DNA of 5,691 nt. It comes from an uncultured Acetatifactor sp. (GTDB lineage Bacteria; Bacillota; Clostridia; Lachnospirales; Lachnospiraceae). The stretch lies in NCBI GenBank assembly GCA_910584865.1, contig CAJUCE010000083.1, positions 1-5,691 on the forward strand. Direction: 5' to 3'. The notes below the pieces were generated by a model that was given only the letters and a program-made list of their open reading frames with translations, was not told where the DNA came from and ran no database searches. A program made the position numbers and the translations under genes. Positions 5,165-5,691 of this stretch are shown piece by piece (the first letter of the stretch is position 1; each line of letters starts with the position of its first letter).

Positions 5165-5691
5165 CAGGGGAGTTGTTTTTTATCCAGTATTCTTGTTCTA
5201 TTGGGTTTTAATGACTGTGCTTATGAAATGTAAGAAAGAAAAGTGGCTGAAAGACCTTTATGGCAGGTAATACGAGGAAGATTGCAGCCGGGTAAACAGG
5301 TGCGTTCCGTGGTTTGCGGAATCACCCCAAAAAGAAGGAAGGTTTCAGCCCGCACAAGGTTTGTTTCCAACATTATCATCGCATCCATGTTGTGAGCGGT
5401 CTATCTCTCCCTTGATGAAAAGCCCTCCACAGAGCAGATGATCATTTTCACCAGGGAAGCGCTGATGAACAACAAAATGATGCGGAAAAGTGTCACCAGC
5501 GAGAGAAACTATATGCCGGAGCGGCAGAGGGGCAAGGCTGAGTGAGAGCGATACGAACCCTTACTCATGGCAGTACACTTTTAAGCCGGGAAAATCGGTC
5601 ATGGAATTCACGATCTATTTCAAGACCTGCGGAACCTGACCCCGTTTATGCAGGAAACCTTACCGTAGCGGAAAGACCGACCAAGACCATG
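5165..5691. other. No convincing gene; possible degenerate coding remnants
   Basis: No RNA gene, terminator or complete gene was recognised here. One plus-strand frame stays open, apart from a single TGA at 5393-5395, from GTG 5243 to TGA 5543-5545 (about 100 codons). It reads VAERPLWQVIRGRL near its start and LDEKPSTEQMIIFTREALMN after the internal stop. Another frame at about 5602-5667 ends DLFQDLRNLTPFMQETLP before TAG. These pieces have plausible protein-like composition but match no family I recognise and have no good ribosome binding sites. They may be decayed genes or chance open frames. Confidence 0.3.

Noticed and set aside
5110..5211. Small frame (33 codons) starting ATG 5110 with AAGAGGA 6 bases upstream
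   Set aside because: The start signal is good, but the frame runs through the terminator stem and its T-run, and resembles no known protein. It could be the stub of a lost downstream gene; support is too weak to list it.

Overview
The window looks like a mobile, partly decayed segment of a Gram-positive anaerobe, most likely a gut Clostridia-type Firmicute. The grounds are strong GGAGG-type ribosome binding sites, a lipoprotein siderophore-binding protein of the FatB/YclQ/CeuE kind, a large serine recombinase of the sort found on clostridial integrative elements, and an IS21-family element. No species can be named from the sequence.

Layout. Positions 4-149 (minus strand) hold a short internal fragment of a large serine recombinase, fused at about position 66 to unidentified sequence. 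Positions 150-2765 are a complete IS21-family insertion sequence. It has 12-bp terminal inverted repeats (TGAATATTTCGC / TGATTATTTCGC, one mismatch), TG...CA tips, a 5-bp CTGGT target duplication, GATCCA boxes, istA and istB. Positions 2766-3026 (minus strand) carry the N-terminal 87 codons of the same recombinase. Joining the two recombinase pieces across one copy of CTGGT restores the reading frame, so the IS landed inside the recombinase gene. At about 3058 the recombinase leader abuts a siderophore-type ABC ATPase gene (to 3774) that has lost roughly its first 16-18 codons. A 399-residue siderophore-binding lipoprotein follows (3867-5066), then a clear intrinsic terminator (5126-5164). Positions 5165-5691 hold no convincing gene, only short frames that may be remnants.

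How the parts relate. The ATPase and lipoprotein are the distal half of an Fe(III)-siderophore uptake operon. The two permease genes normally found upstream are absent and may lie on the far side of the recombinase-bearing element. The inferred order of events is: an integrative element (or rearrangement) cut the operon inside the ATPase gene, the recombinase was interrupted by the IS21 element, and the IS then decayed. istA carries a one-base frameshift near 1834 that removes its native stop (1930-1932) and runs it into istB. istB carries an in-frame amber codon at 2126-2128.

The most unusual feature in the window is in the binding protein. A 45-residue Ser/Gly/His-rich block, built as five 9-residue units, is inserted immediately before the His expected to coordinate ferric siderophore. 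I see no defence system, CRISPR array, tRNA or rRNA.
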